DNA of 64,000 nucleotides from Butyrivibrio sp. (GTDB lineage Bacteria; Bacillota; Clostridia; Lachnospirales; Lachnospiraceae): NCBI GenBank assembly GCA_017615275.1, contig JAGAAO010000047.1, positions 161,397 to 225,396 of the forward strand, read 5' to 3'. Shown piece by piece: positions 42,938 to 51,113 of this stretch (position 1 is its first letter; each line of letters starts with the position of its first letter). The notes under the pieces were generated by a model. It saw only the letters and a program-made list of their open reading frames with translations, ran no database searches and was not told where the DNA came from. The position numbers and the translations under genes were made by a program.

Positions 42938-45028
42938 ATGCTGAGTGTTGATGAATTAAAAAGCCGAACCTATAAAGAGAGAATACAGGATGTGATGAGT
43001 GAGCTTCCGATAAGGTCATCTGAGTGGACCAATTATAATCCATCAGATCCGGGAATCACCATACTTGAAGATCTGACGGCTTATTCAACAATGCAGGGAG
43101 ATGAAATAGTCACATTAAGTTACAGAGCAAAAATGGCGCTTCTAAAGATGGCAGGTTTCATACCTGCAAGAGCAAAATGCGCCAAGGTTCTTCTCAGTGC
43201 AAACCTTAACAGTCCCGTTACTCTAAAGAACGGTGAGAAATTCCATCTTGGAAATATGTGTTTTGAGACAAACAAGGAAACTACAGTCGGAAGCTGCAGA
43301 CTGCTCGGAGTTTTCAGCAAAGACGAAAACGGATTCAGAGATATAAGCTTTGTTATTGATAATGATATCAGAGTTCCCGCCAAGGTATTCGGCGATAAAT
43401 GCAGTGTGGGAAGCAGCATATATTTTATCATTGATCATAATCCGCAGCTTTTTCGCGAAGTAATCTTTTACTTTAAGATGGCAGACAACCGCGGGCGTAA
43501 TCCTACCAAAGACAGGACAGAGCATATATTTGCTGATATTACGTGGGAGTGCTATACGGATGCAGGTTTTGTTGGTATTAACGCAAGAGATTTCACAGGC
43601 GCATTTGTAAATAGCGGAGAAGTTAGGCTCAGTATGCCGCGTGAGTCAATGCTTGAATACGACGGTGCACCTGTGAAGGGCTACTGTATCAGAGCTACGC
43701 TTATGCGAAGCGACTACGATATCATCCCTAAGATGATCAATCTCTACAGCTTTTTATTTGAAGTGTGGCAAAAAGATACCAAAGCCTTTTCTCAGTCCTT
43801 TAACAAAAATGACAGGATTCAGATCACATCACCACTGGGGAGTGATGTTTACTATCAGGTATTTGCCAAGGAAAAGAAAGGGCCATCTTTTAGGAAGTAT
43901 GAAACCGTAAACGGTGTGGCTCCAAAGGGAAGATATTGCACAGCAAAGGAAACGAATCCCGGAACAATGACGTTTACCTTCTCTGAGGAGGAATTCGGTT
44001 ATGGCCCAAAAAAGAGTAAGGAATGCGTAAGAGTCATAATCTACAACGAAGAAATAATGCGGCAGTACAAGGTCGGCAAGGTCATAGGCTACGATGATCA
44101 GGAAATCGAGCTTCCAGTAAAAAATATCGTAAATGAGACATTTTTCCTCATAGCGGAAAGGAAAGATGAGGAAGGGTTCTACTACGATTTTGTCAGACCT
44201 GAGAAGAAAAATTACGGAGATCTATACTATCACTTGCTTGAGGGAGAGGGAAAGATAATAATCGAGGATCCCGGAGACTACATTGATGCAGATCTCTTCA
44301 TGGGAAGCGTCGCTGTAATGGACGGCGATAAAGGAAATATTATCGAAGGGTGCAAGCTAACAATAGACAATCCTGCTATACCGGCTGTTTTCTATAATCC
44401 TGCTGCCGGAACAGGCGGAGGATATAGAGAAAATCTTGACAGATTAAAAGAGCGATTCTTAAAAGACATGAAAACTCCCTACAGAGCTGTCACAGCAGAT
44501 GATTACGAATACATTGTAAAGACAACGCCCGGGCTGTGTATAAGAAAGGCAAAGGCAGTTTTAGCTAATAGTGACAATACGGTCAAAGTTGTGGTTTTGC
44601 CCGAATCAGATGAAAAGTTTCCAAAGCTACCCGGTATATACATTGATAAGATCACAGACAGGCTCTCGGACAGAAGGCTCCTTGCAACGAAATTTGCAAT
44701 CGTAAAGCCATGTTTTGTGCCTATCGGCGTAAAGTGTACAGCTTATGTCAAAAGGCATTACGCCTCAGCAGAAAAGCAGATTGAGGAGAGCATAAGAAAT
44801 CAGATAGATTATCTTAAATCAGACAGGAATTTTGGTGAAAAGCTCAGATTTGAAGATGTTTTCAGTGCAATAGAGGAACTTGACTGCGTCGATCATATCT
44901 ACAATCTGACCCTCCATTCGGAAAACGGTAAGCTGGCAACAGCAAAAGAATACGATATTTATCCAAGATATGATGTACTTTGCTATCCGGGTGATATCCA
45001 ACTTGAGATAGTCACATCAGATAAATAG
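42938..45028 (+). CDS. second baseplate J-like protein (Pvc12 type)
   Basis: A 696-residue baseplate component. The start SVDELKSRTYKERIQDVMSE and YNPSDPGITILEDLTAYS is the hallmark of the second large wedge protein of eCIS. Further on are RLKERFLKDMKTPYRAVTAD and DYEYIVKTTPGL, typical of baseplate_J proteins. GGAG lies in the short gap after the previous stop. Confidence 0.92.
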   Translation: MLSVDELKSRTYKERIQDVMSELPIRSSEWTNYNPSDPGITILEDLTAYSTMQGDEIVTLSYRAKMALLKMAGFIPARAKCAKVLLSANLNSPVTLKNGEKFHLGNMCFETNKETTVGSCRLLGVFSKDENGFRDISFVIDNDIRVPAKVFGDKCSVGSSIYFIIDHNPQLFREVIFYFKMADNRGRNPTKDRTEHIFADITWECYTDAGFVGINARDFTGAFVNSGEVRLSMPRESMLEYDGAPVKGYCIRATLMRSDYDIIPKMINLYSFLFEVWQKDTKAFSQSFNKNDRIQITSPLGSDVYYQVFAKEKKGPSFRKYETVNGVAPKGRYCTAKETNPGTMTFTFSEEEFGYGPKKSKECVRVIIYNEEIMRQYKVGKVIGYDDQEIELPVKNIVNETFFLIAERKDEEGFYYDFVRPEKKNYGDLYYHLLEGEGKIIIEDPGDYIDADLFMGSVAVMDGDKGNIIEGCKLTIDNPAIPAVFYNPAAGTGGGYRENLDRLKERFLKDMKTPYRAVTADDYEYIVKTTPGLCIRKAKAVLANSDNTVKVVVLPESDEKFPKLPGIYIDKITDRLSDRRLLATKFAIVKPCFVPIGVKCTAYVKRHYASAEKQIEESIRNQIDYLKSDRNFGEKLRFEDVFSAIEELDCVDHIYNLTLHSENGKLATAKEYDIYPRYDVLCYPGDIQLEIVTSDK

Positions 45029-45037
45029 GACATATCA

Positions 45038-46096
45038 ATGGCGAATGAAGTTTGGTATTCAATTCGAAACAACAGAATAAAGCAAGGCTCTTTCAGTGGC
45101 TTTAAATTAGAAAACGATAATAAGCTGACCTGTGATAAGGATGCGAGTGAGCATTACATTTTCTTAAAGCCAATTGACGGAGTTTTCGATGATGCAACGT
45201 GGGGAAGATTTACATGCGAGCTTTCCATAACAGAGGAGACGGTATGTTACATCTATGTATATGCTACAAACGCATTGGAAGTAACATCAGATTCGGGCGA
45301 GAGGATAAATCTCGGTAAGTACCTATTCGATGAGTCTGTTGATCATCGCAGGCGAATAGAACTTTTGAGTGATCTTGGTGCAAAGAGAGTCGTTAATACC
45401 GATGATTTCCTACTCTATGACTTAAATGGAAGGTATCTGTTCACTGTAATCGAACTATCGGGATCCGGAAATGCTTCCATAAGTTCAATAAGAATAGGTG
45501 CCAAAGGTGATGGCTTTATGCAGAATTTACCCGAAGTGTACAGGGAAAGAAACAGTTTTTTGCACAGGTATCTGTCCATATTCTCAAGCATTTACAACGA
45601 TATCAGTGAGCAGAATGAAAAGCTCTACGAGATGCTGGATCTGGATGAATGCTCACCTGAGCTTCTTGAAATGTATGCCTCCTGGTTTGGCATCAACCTA
45701 AAGGGAGGGTCGCTTCCTGAAAGAGTACTCAGGACAGTTGTAAAGGATGCATATCAGCTTAACCGGATGAAGGGTACGAGATGGTCAGTTGAGAGGATTC
45801 TGCAGATTATGCTCGGAGATGATTATCTGATGTATGAGAACAGGCTGAGCAACGGAAATTTGTATGATGTAACGGTTCTCGTAAACAAAAAGCTCACTGA
45901 GCAGCTTCGTCATCAGCTGGTCTTTCTATTGGATCAGTTCAAGCCGCTTAGAGTGAATATAAGACTTATGCAAATGGAAAAAGAAGCCGTTATGGACGGC
46001 AATAACTATCTTGATGTAAATGCATCCATTCCTTCAGAAAAGCACGTGGTGCTCGATGAAGAGGCAATATATGAGGGAACAATAACTTTAACATAA
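45038..46096 (+). CDS. gpI-like tail protein of the baseplate
   Basis: A 352-residue protein whose C-terminal 200 residues match P2 gpI-type tail proteins (LPEVYRERNSFLHRYLSIFS, ELLEMYASWFGIN, RTVVKDAYQLNRMKGTRWSV). The N-terminal 150 residues form a beta-rich domain. In eCIS loci this gene follows the baseplate-J pair, as here. Confidence 0.9.
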   Translation: MANEVWYSIRNNRIKQGSFSGFKLENDNKLTCDKDASEHYIFLKPIDGVFDDATWGRFTCELSITEETVCYIYVYATNALEVTSDSGERINLGKYLFDESVDHRRRIELLSDLGAKRVVNTDDFLLYDLNGRYLFTVIELSGSGNASISSIRIGAKGDGFMQNLPEVYRERNSFLHRYLSIFSSIYNDISEQNEKLYEMLDLDECSPELLEMYASWFGINLKGGSLPERVLRTVVKDAYQLNRMKGTRWSVERILQIMLGDDYLMYENRLSNGNLYDVTVLVNKKLTEQLRHQLVFLLDQFKPLRVNIRLMQMEKEAVMDGNNYLDVNASIPSEKHVVLDEEAIYEGTITLT

Positions 46097-46111
46097 AAAG
46101 CGGGGTAATTT

Positions 46112-46411
46112 ATGAAAATCGAATCGGTTACTTATGAAGACAAGGTACAGATTAGCATCAGCGGAAGGATAGATGCCAATTCATCTGAACAGTTTCAAGA
46201 GGAGATACTAAAGGGATTCCAGAAAAGTACGACCGTTATCGCAGATTTTGCGGAGGTGAGTTACATTTCCAGTATGGGACTGAGGGCAGTCCTTATCGGA
46301 TGCAAGACTGCTTCCTCCAAGGGAGGAAAGTTTCTTATAACAAATGCAGATGATTCAATAAAGGAAGTATTCACAGTTGTCGGGCTTGAGGAAATGGTGA
46401 ACATGCAATGA
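46112..46411 (+). CDS. STAS-domain anti-sigma factor antagonist-like protein
   Basis: A 99-residue STAS protein of the RsbV/SpoIIAA class. The phospho-switch loop reads FAEVSYISSMGLRAVL, with Ser53-Ser54 as the likely phosphorylation site for an RsbW-type kinase. Its partners appear in the same locus: an RsbW-like kinase at 48544 and a SpoIIE-type phosphatase at 52704. AGCGGGG lies before ATG 46112, and the 3' end overlaps the FtsE-like gene by four bases. Confidence 0.9.
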   Translation: MKIESVTYEDKVQISISGRIDANSSEQFQEEILKGFQKSTTVIADFAEVSYISSMGLRAVLIGCKTASSKGGKFLITNADDSIKEVFTVVGLEEMVNMQ

Positions 46412-47082
46412 TCGTTTTTGATAACGTTACCAAGAAATATGAAATTGATAATGACGTTCTGACTGTATATAAGGGCTTTTCTGAGACCATTGAGGACGGC
46501 GAATTTGTTGTGGTAACAGGTAAGAGCGGTTCGGGTAAAACTACGCTGCTACAGATGCTTCTAAAAGAAACCGAGCCTCAGGACGGAGAAATTCTTGTTG
46601 ACGGAAAGCGCCTCTCTGTGATGACTAAGGGACAGATTCCCTTTTACAGAAGGAGCATCGGCGTTGTTTTCCAGGATTCCAAGTTGATACATGACATGAC
46701 CGTTTACGACAATCTATATGTTTCGATTATTGCGACAGGAGGTGCCGGACGAGAAGCAGCGAAAAAAATCGCAAATGTTTTGACAATGCTCGGTATCGAT
46801 CATCTGCACAAGAGACTGCCCATGCAGCTGTCCGGAGGTGAACAGCAAAAAGTTTGTCTTGCGCGGGCAATTATAAATAATCCGAAGATACTTCTGGTCG
46901 ATGAACCAACAGGCAATCTTGATCCTGTCTCTTCCAAGGAAATCAACAGATTATTACAGGTGTTTAATAATCAGGGAATTACAGTTCTTATGGCTACACA
47001 CGACCTAAGATCTGCTGTAAATAAAGGTCGCAGAATATTAGATCTTGACAGTATCAATGAAACCAAATGCAAGGGAGCATGA
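46408..47082 (+). CDS. FtsE-type ABC ATPase
   Basis: A 224-residue ABC ATPase with Walker A GKSGSGKTT, Q-loop region RRSIGVVFQDSKLIHDMTVY, signature QLSGGEQQ, Walker B ILLVDEPTGNLD and switch His in ATHDL. The Q-loop context is that of FtsE, the partner of FtsX that activates cell-wall hydrolases. No FtsX or permease gene is adjacent. The next gene encodes a membrane coiled-coil protein instead, which may be its partner. This placement inside a CIS locus is unusual. Confidence 0.88.
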   Translation: MIVFDNVTKKYEIDNDVLTVYKGFSETIEDGEFVVVTGKSGSGKTTLLQMLLKETEPQDGEILVDGKRLSVMTKGQIPFYRRSIGVVFQDSKLIHDMTVYDNLYVSIIATGGAGREAAKKIANVLTMLGIDHLHKRLPMQLSGGEQQKVCLARAIINNPKILLVDEPTGNLDPVSSKEINRLLQVFNNQGITVLMATHDLRSAVNKGRRILDLDSINETKCKGA

Positions 47083-47084
47083 AG

Positions 47085-47978
47085 ATGTCTAAAAAAATGA
47101 AATTATCACCGGCAATTGCATGTGTGTTCTATGTACTTACTATTTTAGGCTTTTTCTATCTTGACCTGAAGCTGATCATAGTGCTGTTTCTGTTGTTTAC
47201 ACTTAGCATCACATATTTTGCTTATCAGGGATACAGAAGTCACAACGATTATACCGGAGCTGAGCATTTGCAACAGGAAATCGGAATACTTAAAGCGGAA
47301 AAAGAGCAGATGGCTGGGGATTATGAGGCTCTTGAGAAGAAAAAGGACAAGGAAATAAAGGATCTTCGTCAATACGGTGAAACGCTGAATGCCTCATTAA
47401 GTAATACGGAAAAAGAACGAAATGAGCTAAAAAAAGAGCTGGAAAAAGCAGTACTTGATGCTGATAAAAACAAATTATCCGAGGCTGAAAGTATCCTTCC
47501 ACCCGAATCCGACGAAGATGATAATGCACAGACGGATATAGTTGAAGTAACACATGGCGCGGTAGATGAACTGGATGCAGCGGCAAAAAAGGCAGGTATC
47601 CGTATCAACATTACAAGTCAGGCAGAAAAGCTGATATTAAAGTGTTCGGCAAACAGACTTCGGATCATGTTCAGAAATATAATCGACAATTCAATTAAAT
47701 ATATGCAGAACGGTGGTTCGCTTGTAATAACAATTTCCGTGATCGATGATGACGCCTTTATTGTCCTTAAGGATACGGGAGAAGGCATTCCTGAAGACGA
47801 GCTCAAACATATATTTGAGCTAAATTATCAGGGCTCAAACATGATAAGCGGAACAGGACTGGGACTAACACAGGCAAAGGCTATTGTTGAACACTATGGC
47901 GGAACTATCTATGCAAGAAGTCCGCAGGGAAACGGAATGGGAATATATATCCAACTTCCACTTTCTGCAACTATGTAA
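47085..47978 (+). CDS. membrane coiled-coil protein with histidine-kinase-type ATPase domain
   Basis: A 297-residue protein with two adjacent N-terminal membrane helices (about 7-48), a coiled coil (about 65-135) and a HATPase_c domain from about 175 (FRNIIDNSIKYM as N box, KDTGEGIPEDELKHIFE as G1 and F boxes, GTGLGLTQAKAIVEHYGG as G2). I see no HisKA acceptor helix with a candidate His before the ATPase, so it may not be an autophosphorylating kinase. ATG 47085 is preferred, with AAGGGAG at 47071-47077. ATG 47079 is too close to it. Confidence 0.82.
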   Translation: MSKKMKLSPAIACVFYVLTILGFFYLDLKLIIVLFLLFTLSITYFAYQGYRSHNDYTGAEHLQQEIGILKAEKEQMAGDYEALEKKKDKEIKDLRQYGETLNASLSNTEKERNELKKELEKAVLDADKNKLSEAESILPPESDEDDNAQTDIVEVTHGAVDELDAAAKKAGIRINITSQAEKLILKCSANRLRIMFRNIIDNSIKYMQNGGSLVITISVIDDDAFIVLKDTGEGIPEDELKHIFELNYQGSNMISGTGLGLTQAKAIVEHYGGTIYARSPQGNGMGIYIQLPLSATM

Positions 47979-47990
47979 GGAGAGGTATTC

Positions 47991-48554
47991 ATGAGAAAAA
48001 ATCAAAATACTTTCATCTTGCTTTTCATATTTTTTATAGCGGTAGCCGGCGGAGCGATATTTGCCTTGGATGGAGCGGGTTCTGTCTTTGATAGGGGGAT
48101 AAATACACTTGGGGCGAAAAATGCAGTGATGAACGATGTTGTTGTCGGAACCGATCCGCAAGTTCAAGAAGACTCTCCTAAACATTTTGAGCCTGAACAC
48201 AAGGATGATGATAAGGCACAGCAAGAGCAGAGGTCAGAATCTTCCGATGATGGAGTGAGATTTTTTATTCTAACCGTAAATACTAAAAATTCCATTTTAA
48301 GGCTAAGAGAAGAACCAAATGTTGAAAGTGCCGTTATCGAAAGGCTGGAAAAAGGCTCCTTGGGATATGTACTTCAGCCCGGAAATGCATGGTGCAAGGT
48401 CTATGTTCAAAGCGGAAATACCGGATATGTTGCCACCAAGTACATCAAAGTAAAAGAAATTATCAGGGAGGATTTTCCTGTAAACATTAGAGATAGTGTT
48501 ATGGCTCCCACAGAGATTCTTTCCGATGCTTTTGAGGGAACAGATGAAAGATAA
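47991..48554 (+). CDS. secreted or anchored bacterial SH3-domain protein
   Basis: A 187-residue protein with an N-terminal hydrophobic segment (about 9-26), an acidic linker and a bacterial SH3 domain at about 93-155 (ILRLREEPNVESAVIERLEK, WCKVYVQSGNTGYVATKYI). Such domains bind peptidoglycan or peptides. GGAGAGG precedes ATG 47991. It may help place the complex at the cell wall, consistent with the FtsE-like gene beside it. Confidence 0.82.
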   Translation: MRKNQNTFILLFIFFIAVAGGAIFALDGAGSVFDRGINTLGAKNAVMNDVVVGTDPQVQEDSPKHFEPEHKDDDKAQQEQRSESSDDGVRFFILTVNTKNSILRLREEPNVESAVIERLEKGSLGYVLQPGNAWCKVYVQSGNTGYVATKYIKVKEIIREDFPVNIRDSVMAPTEILSDAFEGTDER

Positions 48555-48999
48555 GAAGAAATTATCAATAGAAGCTAAGATTTCAAACCTTGATAAAGTA
48601 ACGGATTTTGTCAGAGCGAAGCTTGAAGAAAAAGGCTGTACATCAGGGCAGATAATGCAGTGCTGCCTTGCGGCTGAAGAGATATTTGTAAATATAGCGC
48701 ATTATGCCTATGGAGAGCTTGATCCTATGGGAAATATAATTTCTGATTCTGGTATGGGACAAGCGGAGATCATTGTTGATGCTGATGATTCAAGGATCAC
48801 GCTGACTTTCATAGATGAAGGAACAGAATATAATCCACTTGAAAAAGATGATCCCGATATAGCAGTTCCTATAAAAGACAGGGAAATAGGCGGACTTGGG
48901 ATATATATGGTCAAGAAGCTCATGGATGAGATGAATTACAGATATGAAGACGGAAAAAATATCCTTTCTGTAATGAAAATAACGCAAACAAGATTATAA
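48544..48999 (+). CDS. RsbW-like anti-sigma factor serine kinase
   Basis: A 151-residue HATPase_c_2 protein of the RsbW/SpoIIAB group. Motifs are AAEEIFVNIAHYAY (N box), FIDEGTEYNP (G1 box) and GGLGIYMVKKLMDEM (G2 box). ATG 48544 is chosen, with GAGGGA just upstream, and the gene overlaps the SH3 gene by 11 bases. It probably phosphorylates the STAS protein encoded 2.1 kb upstream. No sigma factor is encoded in the locus, so it may control a protein of the CIS instead. Confidence 0.87.
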   Translation: MKDKKKLSIEAKISNLDKVTDFVRAKLEEKGCTSGQIMQCCLAAEEIFVNIAHYAYGELDPMGNIISDSGMGQAEIIVDADDSRITLTFIDEGTEYNPLEKDDPDIAVPIKDREIGGLGIYMVKKLMDEMNYRYEDGKNILSVMKITQTRL

Positions 49000-49020
49000 G
49001 GATCGGAGGAATGTAAGTGT

Positions 49021-51075
49021 ATGGCGAAGATAGATACCGAGTACATAACTGCATTAGCAAGACTGACTATTCTAAGAGTAGATGCTTGTCTGTCAGAGCT
49101 CGGTAGAGACGTCTCACTTGATTCCTTCCCCACTCTTAAAAGAGAAGTATCTAAGCTTATTGATGAAGCAAATGATGAGACATCGGATGTAGGAGACTAC
49201 ATCGATACAGGGATACTTGGCAGGTATGAAAGAGCTATGGTTATCCTTGGTGACTATGATGTTCTTCATACACTCATGAATCTGTGCATTACAGAATACC
49301 TTTTCCCGGAATTCACCGTCTATACCAGAAACAGTTTTGGCTACGATATATGCATTTATATTGCAGCGATTATAGAAGGTAAGGAGGAGATATCTTTTGG
49401 TGAGGTAAACAAGTATGCAGATATTGCAAGAAGATTGATGGTAGTAGACATTAAGAGGGAACCGCTTAAATATGCGCGGGTCTTCGCTGATGCTAGACTT
49501 ATGGGATTTTTGTCAAATGACGATGCTATCAATCCAAAGCTTTCTGATTTTACCGTTCTGTTCAAGGCAGAGGATGAACTTCATGAACCGCTTGTCAATC
49601 AGGATGTTATTGATCTTGGTGTTGCATTGTTGGAAGGTGGGTGCAAGATTCTGTGCCTGTCAGGGACAGGCGGAAGGCGTTTTGTCGCAAAACATATTGC
49701 TAAGAAGACCGGAATGAGCTTTTTGTTTCTGAATATTGCCGATCTTGCCTGGTGGGCACCCGATAAGGATATTTCCTCTCTTAGAGATGCACTTATCAGA
49801 GAAGCATATATATCAAATGCAGGAATATGTTTCTATGGTTTTAGCGAGACGTTCATAATGGGGGAATCGACTGACAGGGACAAAGGAAGAAGGGATATGG
49901 AGATCCTTGCGGAAATTCTGTTTGCTCCTATTACAGCAGAAGGTATCAAACTTATTCTCTGTGTTGATGACATTAAACTATTTCCGAAGAGAGAAAATAT
50001 TGAAAATGTCGGGTTCCTCGTTCTTCCGAATACCTATACATTCAATGAACGCAAAAAGCTTTGGCAGGGAATATTTGATTTATACGGAATCCATCTTGAT
50101 GCGGTCTCTTTTGCATCTCGTTATCGTATGACACCGAGGGAAGTTGCCAATGCGGTTCTTAGCTTCGTAGAAGAAAGTTCGGGTTTGGATCAGGATAAGA
50201 AAAGCGAAGAGCTATTTGCCAGAATAAATTTGGAGAGCATACATAACACTGATGAGCTTGTTGGAAGGATCATATATTCAGATGTTAAGCTCGAGGATGT
50301 TAAGCTCAAGGCAAATAACAAGATGATCCTGAAAGATACCGTAAATGCAGCATTTTGTGGATCGCTGTTAATGGATGAATGGAATCTAAAGTCTATCTAT
50401 CATTACGGAAGAGGTGTGAGTCTCCTGATGTGCGGACCGCCGGGAACAGGTAAGACCATGAGTGCAAATGCCATCGCAGGAGAACTTTCACTTCCTCTTT
50501 ATCAGGTGAATCTGTCAAATGTGGTTGATAAGTACATAGGCGAAACTGAGAAAAACTTGGAAAAAGCATTTGCCTTTGCTGAGAAAAACAGCGTCGTACT
50601 ATTTTTCGACGAAGCTGATGCGCTCTTCGGAACAAGGAGTGAAGTTCATGATTCTGTAGATCGATATGCAAACAATGAGATTGCATATCTCTTGCAGAGA
50701 ATGGAGTCATATGACGGGATAGTTCTGCTTGCAACCAATAAGAAGGGAAATATTGATCCTGCATTCCTGAGGCGAATTCGTTATGTTGTCCATTTCGATA
50801 AACCAGACGAAGAGATGCGAAGACAGATCTGGCAAGGATGCCTTAAGGATACCGTTCCCCATAAAGATATAGATGTAGACTATCTTGCATCGCAGTTTGA
50901 TACCAATACAGGAAGTGTTATAAAGACCATATTCCTGAACGCCTGTGCTCTGGCTGCAGTCGATGGAGAACTTACTATGAAGCACATTATCCACGCAATT
51001 AAGCAGGAGATGGAAAAAGAGACAACGGTTGGATTTGAGGTGGATATGCTGGGAGAATATGCTTATCTTGTATGA
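49021..51075 (+). CDS. AAA+ ATPase of CIS loci (Pvc15/Afp15 type)
   Basis: A 684-residue ATPase. The C-terminal AAA+ domain is intact: Walker A CGPPGTGKTMSA at about 470, Walker B VVLFFDEADALFG at about 525, sensor LLATNKKGNID and arginine finger region AFLRRIRYVVHF. The N-terminal half includes a degenerate P-loop-like SGTGGRRFVAKHIAKK at about 215 that lacks the Lys-Thr pair. This two-part build, with a dead first domain, is typical for eCIS ATPases needed for assembly or cargo loading. Confidence 0.92.
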   Translation: MAKIDTEYITALARLTILRVDACLSELGRDVSLDSFPTLKREVSKLIDEANDETSDVGDYIDTGILGRYERAMVILGDYDVLHTLMNLCITEYLFPEFTVYTRNSFGYDICIYIAAIIEGKEEISFGEVNKYADIARRLMVVDIKREPLKYARVFADARLMGFLSNDDAINPKLSDFTVLFKAEDELHEPLVNQDVIDLGVALLEGGCKILCLSGTGGRRFVAKHIAKKTGMSFLFLNIADLAWWAPDKDISSLRDALIREAYISNAGICFYGFSETFIMGESTDRDKGRRDMEILAEILFAPITAEGIKLILCVDDIKLFPKRENIENVGFLVLPNTYTFNERKKLWQGIFDLYGIHLDAVSFASRYRMTPREVANAVLSFVEESSGLDQDKKSEELFARINLESIHNTDELVGRIIYSDVKLEDVKLKANNKMILKDTVNAAFCGSLLMDEWNLKSIYHYGRGVSLLMCGPPGTGKTMSANAIAGELSLPLYQVNLSNVVDKYIGETEKNLEKAFAFAEKNSVVLFFDEADALFGTRSEVHDSVDRYANNEIAYLLQRMESYDGIVLLATNKKGNIDPAFLRRIRYVVHFDKPDEEMRRQIWQGCLKDTVPHKDIDVDYLASQFDTNTGSVIKTIFLNACALAAVDGELTMKHIIHAIKQEMEKETTVGFEVDMLGEYAYLV

Positions 51076-51113
51076 AAGGTTAAGAAAAATGTGCAAAGAA
51101 TGGAGGATGAGAA

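Noticed and set aside
29688-46096. Type VI secretion system
   Set aside because: There is no TssJLM membrane complex, no ClpV and no TssB/TssC pair. The sheath is a single 565-residue eCIS/phage-type protein.
29095-51075. Could the phage-tail genes be a prophage or R-type tailocin?
   Set aside because: No terminase, portal, capsid, holin, endolysin or lysis genes are present. The Pvc16-like cap, DUF4280 tip and Pvc15-type AAA+ ATPase point to an eCIS-type machine.
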